This document shows positions 1 through 11,475 of a DNA stretch of 64,000 nucleotides, one piece after another (position 1 is the stretch's first letter; each line of letters starts with the position of its first letter). The notes below the pieces were generated by a model. It was not told the origin of the DNA. It was given only the letters and a program-made list of their open reading frames with translations, and did no database searches. The stretch is from positions 4,898,001 through 4,962,000 of the forward strand of contig OX388310.1 in assembly GCA_947579605.1 (NCBI GenBank), given 5' to 3'. A program made the translations under genes and the position numbers. Source of the DNA: Athripsodes cinereus. Its lineage: Eukaryota; Arthropoda; Insecta; Trichoptera; Leptoceridae.

Positions 1-960
1 TGTTGTAATGTCAGTGGTTATTTCTATGTCTATATTATATAGCATTAGCATAGTCGATACTCATTGTTGCAACTGTTGCTTTCTCCCCAAAAATTGTATA
101 TGGTGCAAGCAAAAATTGCCAATGCCTAAGTGGACCGGGTTAGCTGCATAACATATCTCAGTTAAGAACAAATCTCTATTAGTAATTGAACATTATTGTA
201 AAAAGGCTAATTATTTATTATTGTATTGAGATATACATAACTATAGTTGATACAATAATAACAAATCTTTTTATGAAAACGATACATTACCAAGAGAGGT
301 TTGCTACCAACTGAAATAAGCAATATAATAACTGCTTCAATCCAAGTGTTGTTGATTTTTAACATTATCATCAAGCAAAATAAATTGTTGGCGCTTCTTC
401 TTTTGTAAATTAATTGGCGACATTGGAGACTCATGTCCGGATATCTCAGAAATAACGGGACTTCTTCGCACATACGAAACAAAAACCTTTGTCTTCACGG
501 ACGAGTCATAATGGTCATCCCTCTTGGGAATGTTTTATACAATATTTATATATTTGGTGCCCTTTTTAACGGGAAAAAATGTTTTAGTTATGGCTTGGTG
601 ACAGCAGGCAATTTGGGAGGCAACGGTTGCAGATACGAGATCGGTTCATATAAATGCTGCATTACGATTGTTAGTTTGTCAGCCTTTAGCCTGGTAATCG
701 ATGCCTAATAGTGTTTAACATACTAATATTTAGAGGGAAGTGTATAAAAATTGATTTAGGCTTAGTCTTAAAGAAATAAACTCATTTTGAAGTCACTCTA
801 TTTTTATTCATTTGTCAAATTAACTCAAACAGAAGGGTTTTTTTGTTATTAAGGGTAATATTTCAAATGATTCGACAAACTCAGCGACACAATTAAAGTA
901 AGAACTCTATTAAAAATAATAATTGTGATGAGACATAAAAAACAAATATTAATTGGTCAT
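1..960. other. AT-rich stretch, no gene recognised
   Basis: There are two overlapping ORFs of 91 codons on opposite strands (433-708 plus, 207-482 minus). Neither resembles a family I know. The minus strand around 350-510 is slightly richer in GC and reads through a basic Lys/Arg-rich stretch, but stop codons break it on both sides. It may be a decayed element or a pseudo-exon; this cannot be decided by eye. Confidence 0.3.
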
Positions 961-984
961 AAAAAATAACTAATCGGATAGAAA

Positions 985-1071
985 AACAAATTCTGATCGC
1001 TGGTTGGTTAAAAAACAGATCGGTTAAAAAAAAACAAATTCTGATCGTTTAGAAAAAACAAATTCTGATCG
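985..1071. repeat. short local repeat AACAAATTCTGATCG
   Basis: The 15-mer AACAAATTCTGATCG occurs at 985-999, 1033-1047 and 1057-1071, separated by A-rich spacers containing GATCGGTTA. It looks like local slippage or a small tandem array, not a gene. Confidence 0.6.
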
Positions 1072-1079
1072 GTAGTTTT

Positions 1080-2480
1080 TTTACGTAATTTGATTATGCA
1101 ACTTATTAATATGATGGTTCAAGTTTAGTAAGTTTGTATCTTCAGTAAATCTAATTAGTAATATATTTTTCTGATAGTTCATTAATTGTATTCCACAATA
1201 AACTTTTTCTGTCCTTGGTGAAACGAGGTTACTTTTGGCTTATAAAGCCACCTTATCACTAAAGAAAATTATGAGCTGGATATAGTTGTGAGTAATATTT
1301 TCAAACATTTTTATAATTCTATATCTATAATAATAAGTATGTAATTTGAAAGTGTGTAAAATATTTTAAGTAAATATTTTTACATTAGCTGAAATGTTTT
1401 TGCAGATTTTTAACAAAATCAATTATAGTTTCCTCTTATTAAATCACAATAGGCTCTCATGCCTAAAATGTACCTATCAATAAATAAATAAACTTTTATT
1501 GATTAATTTAGTACATCACAAACACAGTTTCATTTTTTGAAAAAGAATGATAAACAATATTAAGAAATTTTTAATCACTTTTATAAATCAGATTGCTCTG
1601 TAACTGACTACTTAAAGTGTTCAATTACTACAATTACCTGCAGTGAATCAGTTATGATGTAATCTGCTTAGAAAGTAATTGGTTTTATTTGTAATTCATT
1701 AACTTTGATTCCATTGAGTGTATTTAATCTGCTAATGATATTATGTTTAACTGGGATGTTTTTAAGTAATTTATTACAAAAGCCTTCGGTTACTGTTGTC
1801 TGTAATCAATTACAAAAGTAACTATTTTTTAATGATGTCAAAAGTCATCGGTTACTATTTGTAATTAATTACGATGATGTGATATGTTGATTTTAATCTT
1901 GATTACACAATCATCTTTGATCTTTTCTTTCCACTGTGTCGCTTGTGGGGGTAGACAGAGATGATAGGAATATTAGTTATTACCCATTTCCTTCATTTAA
2001 GGGGTAGGAAACTAGGAACTTCATTATTTATATTTTGTTATTCATTAAAGTGCATGATTTTACTATTTTTGTAAAACAAACATCATTTAATTATTTTGAC
2101 TATAATATCTAGTAAAGATATGAAATTCTGTAAGGGAGAGTTACTCAGAGAATTGATTATTTCGTTAATTATTTGATTGTCCATATGTTTTTTTTTAATA
2201 ACATATTTTCTATGAATTATTATTGTATTATATTGATTCATCATGTTTGCTTGATTTTTTAAAACTAATTTATATATATATATATCAAATTTGTGATAAT
2301 TGCAATACAAGTAAAGTTATGTAACAAAGAGATCATCATACAAATTATTTTTTATTAAATGAAATAATAAACTGTAAATGTGTATAGGTTTACAAATTAA
2401 AATGATAATTTATTTTTGAGCATGTTAGATTATCTCCTCAGTGTTTTGAAAAAAAGGCATATAAATAATTTTGCTGTTAA
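1080..2480. other. AT-rich stretch, no gene; GTAATTGATTAC-like motifs
   Basis: No ORF is recognisable. From 1620 to 1880 the motif TGTAATYAATTAC recurs in both orientations, mixed with AAAGTAACTA and GGTTACT. This resembles the subterminal repeats of a decayed hAT-like element, but no ends or target duplication could be placed. Confidence 0.3.
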
Positions 2481-2489
2481 ATGTTGTTG

Positions 2490-2600
2490 CCCTGAAGATG
2501 CCGCAAGGCGAAAGCGCTCCGCAATTAGCATTTAGTCATTTTTAATTGACTAAATAATCATACGTGAAAATTAAACAGTGTTTAGTTTAACATTTTTAAA
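2490..2600 (+). repeat. fragment related to the 36 kb foldback arm
   Basis: The words GGCGAAAGCGCT and AAACAGTGTTTA occur in the same order as in the arms of the foldback element at 35958-36637 (CGAAAGCGCTTGAG and AAACAGTGTTTTAT). The fragment is probably one decayed arm of the same or a related family. Confidence 0.4.
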
Positions 2601-2914
2601 ACTCATATTAATATCTATCTATTTATCATCTTCGGGGTAACCAGTGGAGTTACTCCATGTAATAAACATAATATGGTTCGTTCTCTTCATGTCAAAAATA
2701 TTATATCTTCATGAAATTGATTCTTAGTGCAACCGTAGATCTTGAATTCTTAACGAACGTATGTTTAAAAAATGGTATAATAGTCTTTCTTGAGATACAC
2801 TAATTATGTTAGACCCATTTTGTTGGTAAGGCACTTCTCATACGGTGCATCTCAGGCTTAACGCGTATAGATATCCAACATGAAAATTTCACAATAAATT
2901 TATAGTATATAGGT

Positions 2915-3090
2915 ACTGTAAAAGACACGTGTTAGGAAAAATTAAAGACATTTTTTCTTTAAGTTTAGCGGTGAGGTTTGCCACCCATCCTGAATTTCCT
3001 TGATTTTTTGTTGGCACGGAGAGAACAGCTTGCACGTTTATTATGTGCTGGTGATCTGCTGGCTACCCCATTTGTGCAGTAGTAAGAGTA
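2915..3090 (+). repeat. Rep-A dispersed repeat, 5' truncated copy
   Basis: It matches the body of Rep-A: GAGGTTTGCCACCCATCCTG, then TTGGCACGGAGAGAACAGCT, then CTGCTGGCTACCCCA. The first part of the family is missing and the end is diverged. A TA dinucleotide run follows directly. Confidence 0.8.
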
Positions 3091-3114
3091 GATATATATA
3101 TATATATATATATT
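3091..3114. repeat. (TA)n microsatellite
   Basis: An uninterrupted alternating TA run at the 3' side of the Rep-A copy. Confidence 0.9.
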
Positions 3115-3865
3115 GTACAAAAAACTGTTGCGATAGCTACATGTGTCATTTTTTGGAGATGTTATATTTTGCCGTGAGAAAAACGCTTTAGATTTGCTTG
3201 GAAAGCAATTATTTTCAAATTCAAATTAACCTATGTATATGGGGTCAAAGAGATTTGTCATTATTGCGTTTGATATTTTGCCCAGTTTTAGGTTATTAAC
3301 TTTATATTATACTTACCTTTAATAGAATATAGAATCCTAGTGACCAGATTATATGCAACATAAAAATGTGAAAATATGCAAATAAAATTGTCCTTAAAAT
3401 ATACAATTTTAAAAATTTACCATAAAGATCACACATTTTATCTAGTATAAGTTGAGTTTTTAAATTTTTGTGATAGGAATGGCAGAATTTTAAAATGTCC
3501 AGTGTTTGTCAGGTTCCAAGAAGATTTTTTGCGATGATAAAATAATGATGTTTTAAAAAGCTAGAACATTCAAAAGCTGATTGAGTTAAAGAAGTATATA
3601 AAATATACAAAAAAATAAAAATATAGTAATTATCATAAGTCTTATAAAATATGCATAATATGAAAATGCATATAATCTGTTCTCTAGTAGTAACTATATC
3701 CTTATCTCATAATGCCACTCTACTTTGTTAACATCATTATCTGATAGTGTGTCATATTTTTGGAACAAAAAGCTGTGTAATAGACATATTATTTTGTTTT
3801 TATAAGTTATAACTAATTATTATTGTAAATAAATGAAAATAATTTCAAATATTTTTGTATAATTC
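3115..3865. other. AT-rich stretch, nothing recognised
   Basis: No ORF above background length, no inverted repeat and no similarity to other parts of the window were seen. Confidence 0.4.
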
Positions 3866-3867
3866 TT

Positions 3868-4035
3868 CATTTATCATTCTGAGTGATTATCCAGGACGAA
3901 TCATCGAAAGTGAAAAGTGTGAATGGGCTTTTTTATCTTCAGTGATCACTCAGGATGACAGATGAAAGTCCTCCTGAAATATTTTTAACTAAAGCTCCTT
4001 TCACTGAACTGACCATAAACAAGTTTTTCCTATTA
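3868..4035 (-). mobile_element. Rep-B MITE-like element, partial copy
   Basis: It shares AGTGATCACT, ATCATCGAAAGTGAA, CTTTCACTGAACTGACCATA and AAACAAGTTTT with the two longer Rep-B copies (6795-7260 and 25345-25820), in the opposite orientation. About one half of the element is present. Confidence 0.55.
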
Positions 4036-4352
4036 TTTGTTTCTATTCTCTATGAATTAGTTTCAAATGTCAGAATTATAAACAAAATGGATGCGTTGTT
4101 GTGTACTTAAGAGAATTTTATTAATTTTTATTTAATTAATAATAAATTTTAATGCTTGGTGATAGATTGTATATAAAACCATATCATAAAAAATATGAAT
4201 CAATCTTAAATTTTCATTTTATGGAAAAATACAAATAATATTTGCAGTAAAATTCTCGAAAATTGGGAAGTTAACTTCCTAAAAACTAAAAAATGGTTTA
4301 TGTGTTCGATCCCATTCACATAAAGATAGGTAATAAATTATGTAAAATCAAG

Positions 4353-4466
4353 TTTGATAATGGAAAAAAATATAAAAATAAAACACTGTAAACTTTCACT
4401 TAATTTGGAAGTGAAAGTGAAGTTTACAGTGTTTTATTTTTATATATTTTTTTTTTCATTATCTAA
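4353..4466. repeat. long AT-rich palindrome
   Basis: The arms 4353-4401 and 4408-4466 are near-perfect inverted repeats around a 6-bp centre. Each contains AAACACTGTAAACTTTCACT or its complement followed by an A/T-rich outer part. It could be a small foldback MITE or an inverted duplication. No target duplication was placed. Confidence 0.75.
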
Positions 4467-4749
4467 ATTAAAATGAACTTTCATAGTGTACCCTCCTCGA
4501 AAATCGAAAAGTTAAAATTAAGTTCTCCAGGCGACATATATAAATAAGAACACTGTACCTACAAAATATATTCAAATCATAAGTGAGTATATCTCGATAA
4601 TACCTCACATTGTCCTATGTGGCCCTTGACTAGAAAACCATTATCATACGTATAACCAACATTGCCATAGACTTCAAAGGGTTAAGTAAATTAATTATTG
4701 TGTAGATTATTCTCACCCGTGAATATAATATTCTCACCAATATTATATT

Positions 4750-4990
4750 CACCCGGTAAAGAATTGGTCTCCCACTCTTCTGCGTAAGTTTTCGAGTGTC
4801 CTGTAAAAGGCAGGTGTTCGAAAAAAATAAGACATTGTACATCTTAAATTCAGCGATGAGGTTTGCCACCCATCCTGAATGTCTTGATTTTATATTGGCA
4901 CGAAGAGGACAGTTTGCATGTTTCTTACATGCAGCTGATCTGCTGGCTACCCCACTTGTGGGATATGCCGTGATGGTATAGCAGTAGCAA
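4750..4990 (+). repeat. Rep-A dispersed repeat, near full length
   Basis: One of the most complete copies. It runs from CACCCGGTAAAGAATTGGTC through CCCACTCTT, TTTTCGAGTGTCCTGTAAAA and GGCAGGTGTTCG to CTGCTGGCTACCCCACTTGT and GGGATATGCCGTGATGGTAT, ending in a GCAGTAGCA remnant of a GTA-repeat tail. A 61-codon ORF inside it is not conserved between copies and is not called as a gene. Confidence 0.85.
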
Positions 4991-5189
4991 CATAGCAGAT
5001 TATTCTCTCATTAAGTATTTATGCCCTATCTATGTGTGCTGTGTGGATGCCAGATATAAATTTATATTAGTAAAACTGATTGAAAAGGGATCTGCAATTC
5101 TTTATTTTACAAGTACCTACAGATTTTCTGTTTCAGCTGAGTCTTGACATCTGTTAAAAAAAATGGTCCTGAAAGATAATAAATTTCTC

Positions 5190-5445
5190 ACCGTTTTCTG
5201 TAAGTTTTTGAGTGTCCTTTTATGTCCAGATTATGTTAAACATTAAAAGGCATTCAACAGTTTCAATTCTGCAATGAGATATTTTTATTTTATTTTTTAT
5301 TCTCCTGGCTGGGGAATTCATCCATCTGCGTCATCCCTTCCGAACGTCTCATTTCTTATTTATATGTATCACAGAGAGGACAACCTGTTTATTAATTACA
5401 CGCAGCAGTTAGACTTAAGGGAAATGCTCTGATTGTATAGAAGTA
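5190..5445 (+). repeat. Rep-A dispersed repeat, diverged and interrupted
   Basis: The Rep-A order is visible (TTTTCTGTAAGTTTTTGAGT, then ATTCTGCAATGAGAT, then AGAGAGGACAACCTGTTTAT) but the copy is much diverged. About 90 bp of unrelated sequence (5280-5370) sits in the middle. Confidence 0.6.
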
Positions 5446-5449
5446 TTTT

Positions 5450-6440
5450 TAGTATGTTTTGTAAGAAATTTAGAGGTCACAGGTCACACTTGTCGTGGAG
5501 CATCATTCAAGTGGTCACTTTCTATGGTCAACGGCTTTAAGTACAAAAAGGTTTCTTCAAAAATATCCAAACCATGAGTACGTAGGTACTACAGTGTAAA
5601 CCTTTTAACTAACAATACAAATAAAACAGAATATATACAAGTGTTGAGATAAAATATACTCCATAACAATCTGAGAGCTCTGTGAGTCTACAAACTTTCA
5701 ACCTGGCTTCGTTCAGGGAAAGTATTCAATAATATGTAATATATTATTGTTGCATAATAAATTATTCAAAAAGAGGTTTGTGCGAACATTTTCATTTAGG
5801 CATACTCTTACAAAACTGTTCATTAGGGCATTAAGATTGTTGTTTGGAATTTTTATTTGCTTGTGATATTATTCTTTTAGTATTGAATTTTAATATTTGA
5901 TACTAAGAATCACTTTATAAAATGGTTATGATGTCATTATAAGCAGTTTATTCTGGAAATGTCAAACATTTTATAATAAAAGCTGCAATAGAGGGCATGT
6001 AAACACATTAACAAATGGACTCCATCATTTATGCAGGAGTTATACGAACATAATGCAATATACATAGTCATACAACATAATATAATAATATATATACCTT
6101 CAGTGAGCCTAAACAAACAAACAAGTCAAATTCATAGCCTTATACTTTACTAAAGTTGTTAGATGTTGTTAACCTACTCGTATGTGTTTGAGGGGCTTCG
6201 AGAATGGTAGTAGAGCACGAAAAAAATTCGGAAACATTATAAACTTGAAATCGCAATGAGGCTTTATGCTGTCACAATATGAATTAATTGTAGTCTTGTT
6301 TTGTGTTTCTTTTTTAAAAAAAATACACTTTGTATACATGTATTGCGCCCTTGAGGTGGATTTTTTTTCACAAAACGGCGCTTTACAAATTATCCAAATA
6401 ATAATAATAATAATAAAATAATAATTGCGTGTATACTAAA
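5450..6440. other. AT-rich stretch, nothing recognised
   Basis: No coding signal, no tandem or inverted structure beyond short ATA/TAA runs such as the (AAT)n near 6400. Confidence 0.4.
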
Positions 6441-6448
6441 TTTTGACA

Positions 6449-6496
6449 TGTAAAAGGCTTCGGACGTGAATATCTGAACAAATAAATAAATAATTA
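6449..6496 (+). mobile_element. LINE 3' end, AAATA tail
   Basis: ACATGTAAAAGGCTTCGGAC is followed by a run of AAATA units. The same 3' end occurs at 16870-16935 (plus), 21191-21230 (minus) and 41725-41800 (minus, next to a LINE with a reverse-transcriptase ORF). This is therefore the terminal piece of a strongly 5'-truncated LINE copy. Confidence 0.6.
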
Positions 6497-6794
6497 TTAA
6501 GTACATTTTGTTATGCTGTTATAAATATCTACGGAAATAATATTTAATAATATTTTTTAATAATTTACGAATAAGAAAAAAGCGGTTTGCGGCTTTGATA
6601 AACAGAGAACATTAGAATGGACACGAAACGAATTGTATTTTGGTCAAATTTTAAATCGAATAATCGGATGTTTACTATTACTTATTTTGACGTATTTAAT
6701 TAGATAGTGTTATTAAAAAGACATATTTTACGAATTCTGCAGGGTTACTCTTGACAGAATTATTTGAATACGATCTCAATCTTGCCTTGATCTT

Positions 6795-7262
6795 AAGTAG
6801 CATTCTCATTGATTCACTTTGGATGATCATCCAGAGTGTCAGGGTCAAACCTGTTCATCGAAAGTGAACACGTCTGTTCACATTTGTTCATCCTATGCTT
6901 TCACTGCCATGTCAACACTCACGGTCATGTTGTATGTTGTTTGACGTATTTACATAAAAAATAATTAAATGAATAAAAAAATGAAAAATAACATTTATTA
7001 AAAATTGAAACACGTGAATATAATTCTCGACAGCATGAAATTTTGTACACGATTCTGACTTTCAATACAAATTCATAGATAAAACTTGTTTATGGTCGTT
7101 TCAGTGAAAGGACCTTTCATCGAAATTATGACGAGTGGTAATCTCTTTCCTCCGTCATCCCTAGTGATCACTATTGATGAAACGCCCGTTCACACCTATT
7201 CATCTTGGAGGATCATCCGGAGTGATCACTGAAAGTGAACAAATGTGAACGACCCTTTAATC
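6795..7262 (+). mobile_element. Rep-B MITE-like element, full-length copy
   Basis: It begins with TTTGGATGATCATCCAGAGT and ends with AGTGATCACTGAAAGTGAAC followed by GACCCTTTAA. The two ends are partly complementary and rich in GATC, and the interior contains GTGAAAGGACCTTTCATCGA. It aligns over its length with 25345-25820, so it is a dispersed family. There is no ORF. It is probably a non-autonomous DNA transposon of unknown superfamily. Confidence 0.65.
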
Positions 7263-7344
7263 ATATGACGCGCGAATTGACTATTATAAAAAATACGTGG
7301 ATACCGTGAGATAGACCAAAAATCAACTTTTGCTTTTCAAAATT

Positions 7345-7425
7345 TGACCTGCCGTTTACAGGACACTGGAAAACTTAAGGAAAAGAGTGAGAGACCATTT
7401 TTTTGCTGGTTGCTCCACATAACGG
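7345..7425 (-). repeat. Rep-A 5' module only
   Basis: GACCTGCCGTTTACAGGACA, then AAAACTTAAGGAAAAGAGTG and GTTGCTCCA. Only the first third of Rep-A is present, in minus orientation. Confidence 0.7.
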
Positions 7426-9020
7426 TTTTATTTAATTTTCAGAATATAACCTGTCTTGTTTTGCAGTGGCGGGACTAGGCTTTTCACATCGGGCATGCTT
7501 TGTACAAATATACTATTTTACTCGCAAACGAGTGGACGTCCTTGAGAATAATATAATATAGGTATATATATCGGAGACGGGACTAGGCTTTTCATGTTGG
7601 TCTTACATTCGTTATAATAATAAAAAAAAAAGATATCCAGAATGGTTGACATACCCCTTTGCTGAATTTAAGATATTAAATGGTTTATATTCGATGTCTA
7701 TTAAAAGACACTTAAAAACTTTAGTGGGAGATCTATTGTTTGCCAAAGACTTCATGGGTCCTTAATATAAATAAATAAAATACAAGAAGTCTGCGATACA
7801 AATAAATACTATTTTTTAGTATGTAAGTAACTTTAAAGTTAAATGTCGTAATTTCTATACAATTTATTTTGTCTCGCGCATCCATCATAATATTAATCAA
7901 TCCTTTATGAAGAACGTTTCAAATCTAAAAACTATTAGCGGTTGCACATAGTATCTACCTTCAAATTATTTTTAACTGCCTAGTACGTTACGCACGACTC
8001 ACACAATCATCACACAACCAATACAAATAAAAACATACTCATATAGGTACATTATGCACCCAAACGTTCTTCGTGCAAGCTTGCTTATTTTGTCCTTAAG
8101 ATTGCACACATACAACCAAACATACCCAATAATACACATGTATGGCGCGTCATTGCCTACTACGTATTCACACTAAAATTTAAGTGTGTGTTAGTGAGAC
8201 AGAGGCTACGTATAAAGCAATAACTTACTATTCCATTAATTTAGCTATCACGGTAAATTATTGGATTTTATTAAAAAAAGTCAATATAACGTATCGATTT
8301 TACACGCACTTCAATACAAATAGTACGCGCTTTTGATAAAAACTCTAAAACTTACAAAAATTGTATATTTGCTGCGTATATTTTTGTAAATCGTTCTCTT
8401 TGCAACGAAATGTTTGGCGGCAAATTCAAACTAGTTTTTGATGATTTCAATATTTTCTTCATAGATTCTATGGGCATGCTGTGCTTTTTTGCATGTATGG
8501 CAGGCACGCGACTGTTGTTTTGGTATCTTGACTATCTGCCCAATAGTAAAGTCAAACCGGATGTGTCGGGTACCAGATTGTAACCGAATATCCGTTTCAG
8601 ATCTAATTATATAGAACTTAGAAGTACTCGGTGGGTATTATTTTCAAATAAGGGCGTTTTTTCTTTCATCTTGAAATACAATGTACCTACATAGGTATTT
8701 TCTTTAGGCTTTTATTAAAATAATTATCTCAGATACTACTTTAAAAAAAACTTTATTTTACAATGCAAATGAGATGATTGAAATAATACGAATTGAAAAG
8801 CTCCACTAAAAATAATAAGATTCTCTCGAATTTGTCTGTTTATAATAATATAATAATTATTAATTCAGTTTTCCAACAACTATGTATAAACTCCTCCGCC
8901 TCGTGGTCATGGTATTGTGTTCTAATGGGCCATGGAAAAGTTTGAGTCAAGTAAAAGTTGCTATATACCTATTGTGTCGGCGGTTGCGAAAAGCTTAATG
9001 AATTGCTGAAAGCATTAGAT
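7426..9020. other. AT-rich stretch, no gene; duplicated 16-mer
   Basis: GGGACTAGGCTTTTCA occurs at 7471-7486 and 7579-7594; the first follows GCAGTGGC, a start often seen in hAT ends, but no matching right end was found. Nothing else is recognisable to 9020. Confidence 0.35.
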
Positions 9021-9144
9021 ATAATAATATCGACTCTCCAGTTCCGCAACTCAACAAGTAGAAATATCTTATATTCGAGAAATCGTCATTTGTGTTATTT
9101 TGTTATATTTTTATATTGCTTTGAAAACACAACAGAAAGTGAAA

Positions 9145-9768
9145 TCAATATATTATAATATATAAAAGAAAGTCGTGTTGGTTACACCATTTATAACTCG
9201 AGAATGGCTGTACCGATTTGAATGATCTCTCATTTGTTGGATTCCGCCCCGAATAGCCGACAGGCTATTAAAATATCTTAGAAATTCACGGGAAGAAAAA
9301 TTACGAAGAAAATTATTTATACTACTATACCATCACGGCATATCCCACAAGTGGGGTAACCAGCAAACCAGCTGCATGTAAAAAACATGCAAGCTGTCCT
9401 CTTCGTGCCAATATAAAATCAAGACATTAAGGATACCCATCCTGAATGTCACCCGCAAACCTCATCGCTGAATTTAAGATGTACAATGTCTTAATTTTTT
9501 CGAATACCTGCCTTTTACAGGACACTCGAAAACTTAAGGAGAAGAGTGGGAGACCAATTCTTTACCGGGTGCTCCACGGGATAAAAATACGCTAAATTAT
9601 TTATTTTAATTTCAATATGTAAAAAAAACAATATTTATTTTTAAATGCATTTATTCATTATTATAGTATAGTATAGTTTATAGATAGAGAGTGAATGTTC
9701 ATTTTCTTTTACCTAAATATTGACACTCATTGATTGTTAGGCGGTACGAAGATCGCTGGGTCAGCTAG
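9145..9768 (+). mobile_element. Helitron-like non-autonomous element
   Basis: It starts with TC and, shortly after, TATAAAAGAAAGTCGTGTTG then AACTCGAGAATGGCTG. It ends GGGTCAGCTAG followed by host T. A TC start, a CTRR end (CTAG) and insertion between A and T are hallmarks of Helitrons, and comparison with the empty site at 53.4 kb agrees with this. Non-autonomous Helitrons with this kind of 5' text are common in Lepidoptera (recall, not checked). There is no Rep/helicase ORF. A Rep-A copy is nested inside. Confidence 0.7.
9320..9576 (-). repeat. Rep-A, near full length, inside the Helitron-like element
   Basis: It reads on the plus strand from ACTACTATACCATCACGGCA to CCGGGTGCTCCA. It is flanked by imperfect direct repeats of about 30 bp (CACGGGA...AATTATTTA at about 9280-9313 and 9575-9604), which may be a target duplication or pre-existing Helitron sequence. 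Confidence 0.8.
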
Positions 9769-10364
9769 TATACTATTTAATAATTATTGCACTGTTGAAG
9801 ACATGCGTAGTCTTTTCTCCGTTCAATAGTTAACTAATTTGAAATATTTGCATGTGGAATTGAAAGTGGATACATTATATTTTTTCCATAACTAAATATT
9901 TAATATATAAAGTGAAATGTTTATTTTTTATAGTCATTTGTTTGTGGAGTTGAAAGAGTGGGGTGGATTATGTGTACTACCAATTAATTCAAATTTTTTG
10001 ACATGTTGACTTATGGTACTGGACAGTCGATTTAATATAAATTTAGATGTTTCTTGGAGAAATTACAATGAGAGATGTAGTTGCCTTTGTTACAAAACTA
10101 TCTACAATCATTTTTAATTTGTTTTATTTTCATCTCACTAATAAGATCTTTACATAGAAGCTTACCATACCGCTCACACACGCATTCTAGTAATTTGACG
10201 TCATATTACGTAGGTTTATCTTACTACATGTTTTATTGTACCTGATAAGAAATCTAATTTCTGTAGGTTTTTCTCAGATAAATACTAAATACTTATCAAC
10301 ACTGTAATATTATTATTGAAACAAATAATATTAATCTAAAGATAAATAAATAGGTAGGCGTCAA

Positions 10365-10917
10365 CAGTGACGTAACTATATCACCTGAGGCCCGTGGCAA
10401 ATTCATTGGATAGCCCCCCCCCCCAGTAAAAGTCGTTACGTTGTAATTTAATTTTAATAAATTACTTAAGTAGTTACCAAATTGTAGGTATTACTAATAT
10501 TATTTTAGTTAAATATAAAAAAAAAATATTTAAACATTATTGGATGCATTTTACTTATTTTAGAGGCATTAACTTCAGTAATACGCCAACATCAGCTGTA
10601 TGATTCATTGTCTTTTGTATGTATATATAAGTGTCTATTATTATTATTATTATTATTGTTATTTTACTATCATAGTTCTATCTTTGTAAGTCAGTCTTGA
10701 AAAGCTCGTCAATGGTGCAAGTGCACTGAAATCGCGATAGCGTAATTTAAATGAATGTAACAAATAAACATAGTGATTCAAGTTTAAATATTTTAGAGGA
10801 TGCATTTTAGTTTATTTATTTATTAATTTATTTGTTTAACCAACAATGAGAGTGACGTGGTAGTTCTACCTATTAAATTCTACAGTTGTGTAAATAAAAT
10901 TTATAGTTACGCCACTG
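10365..10917. mobile_element. hAT-like non-autonomous element
   Basis: The ends CAGTGACGTAACTATA and TATAGTTACGCCACTG are inverted repeats of the CAGTGGCGTAAC type common in hAT elements. The flanks GGCGTCAA (10357-10364) and GGCGTTAA (10918-10925) are an 8-bp target duplication with one mismatch, as expected for hAT. The interior holds C-runs and TTA repeats and no transposase ORF. Confidence 0.8.
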
Positions 10918-11129
10918 GGCGTTAAAAAAACAATAAACCAAACCAAGAATGGATCAAGATCTCCCGTTTAAATGGCGCTGGAATAATTAAATTCAATACT
11001 TTATCGGCGGCTAGTTTGACTTGTTAGCAAAAATGTTAACAATATTTACTATTTTTTTATTGTTTACCTGGACTTGAGCACAACGCGTAGATGACAAAAA
11101 GATAAAACGGCATTTATCATAAGTGAAGC

Positions 11130-11292
11130 AGTCGGTAGACTAACTGCATGTAATTAACATGCAAGCTGTCCTCTTCGTGCTAATAAAGACATTCAGAATG
11201 GGTGGTTAACATCATCGTTGAACTGAAGATGTTAAATGTCTTACATGCGATGTATTACGAATATTTATCTCGTACAGGACACTCGAAGACAT
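11130..11292 (-). repeat. Rep-A partial copy
   Basis: AACATGCAAGCTGTCCTCTT, CAGAATGGGTGG and ACAGGACACTCGAAGACATA appear in Rep-A minus order. Both ends are missing. The GC-rich block that follows is not part of the family. Confidence 0.75.
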
Positions 11293-11296
11293 ACAT

Positions 11297-11475
11297 GGAA
11301 CATTGAAGGATCCACCGACCACCCGGATAGCGCAGAAGTCTGAAGACTTCCATTTATCCGAAATTCTACACTTAACAAATCTTGTCCACACCGGAGGCGC
11401 CATAGTGGGCAGCCTGAAGGGCTGGCCGGCCAATCCACCAAACCGCCAAAACCTCCGTGTGAAATCTTATGACTA
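11297..11475 (-). other. unclassified GC-richer fragment
   Basis: A block of clearly higher GC than its surroundings (GGCGCC, GGCCGGCC and CACCGGAGG words). On the minus strand it gives overlapping ORFs of 60-99 codons in several frames, with no domain I recognise. The base composition suggests a fragment of a coding region or an element from elsewhere. Confidence 0.3.

Larger units (their letters stand above)
9025..10035 (+). repeat. Rep-C dispersed repeat, split by a nested insertion
   Basis: The outer parts 9025-9144 and 9769-10035 align as one continuous sequence with 53300-53690, which lacks the middle block. Shared words include GAGAAATCG, TTTGAAAACACAAC-like, TTTTTTCCATA and TTTGTGGAGTTGAAAGAGTG. 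The 53.3 kb copy acts as the empty site and defines the insertion to within a base or two. Confidence 0.75.

Noticed and set aside
207..708. Two 91-codon ORFs on opposite strands at the start of the window
   Set aside because: They overlap each other, have no known domain and are broken by stops just outside; nothing distinguishes them from chance.
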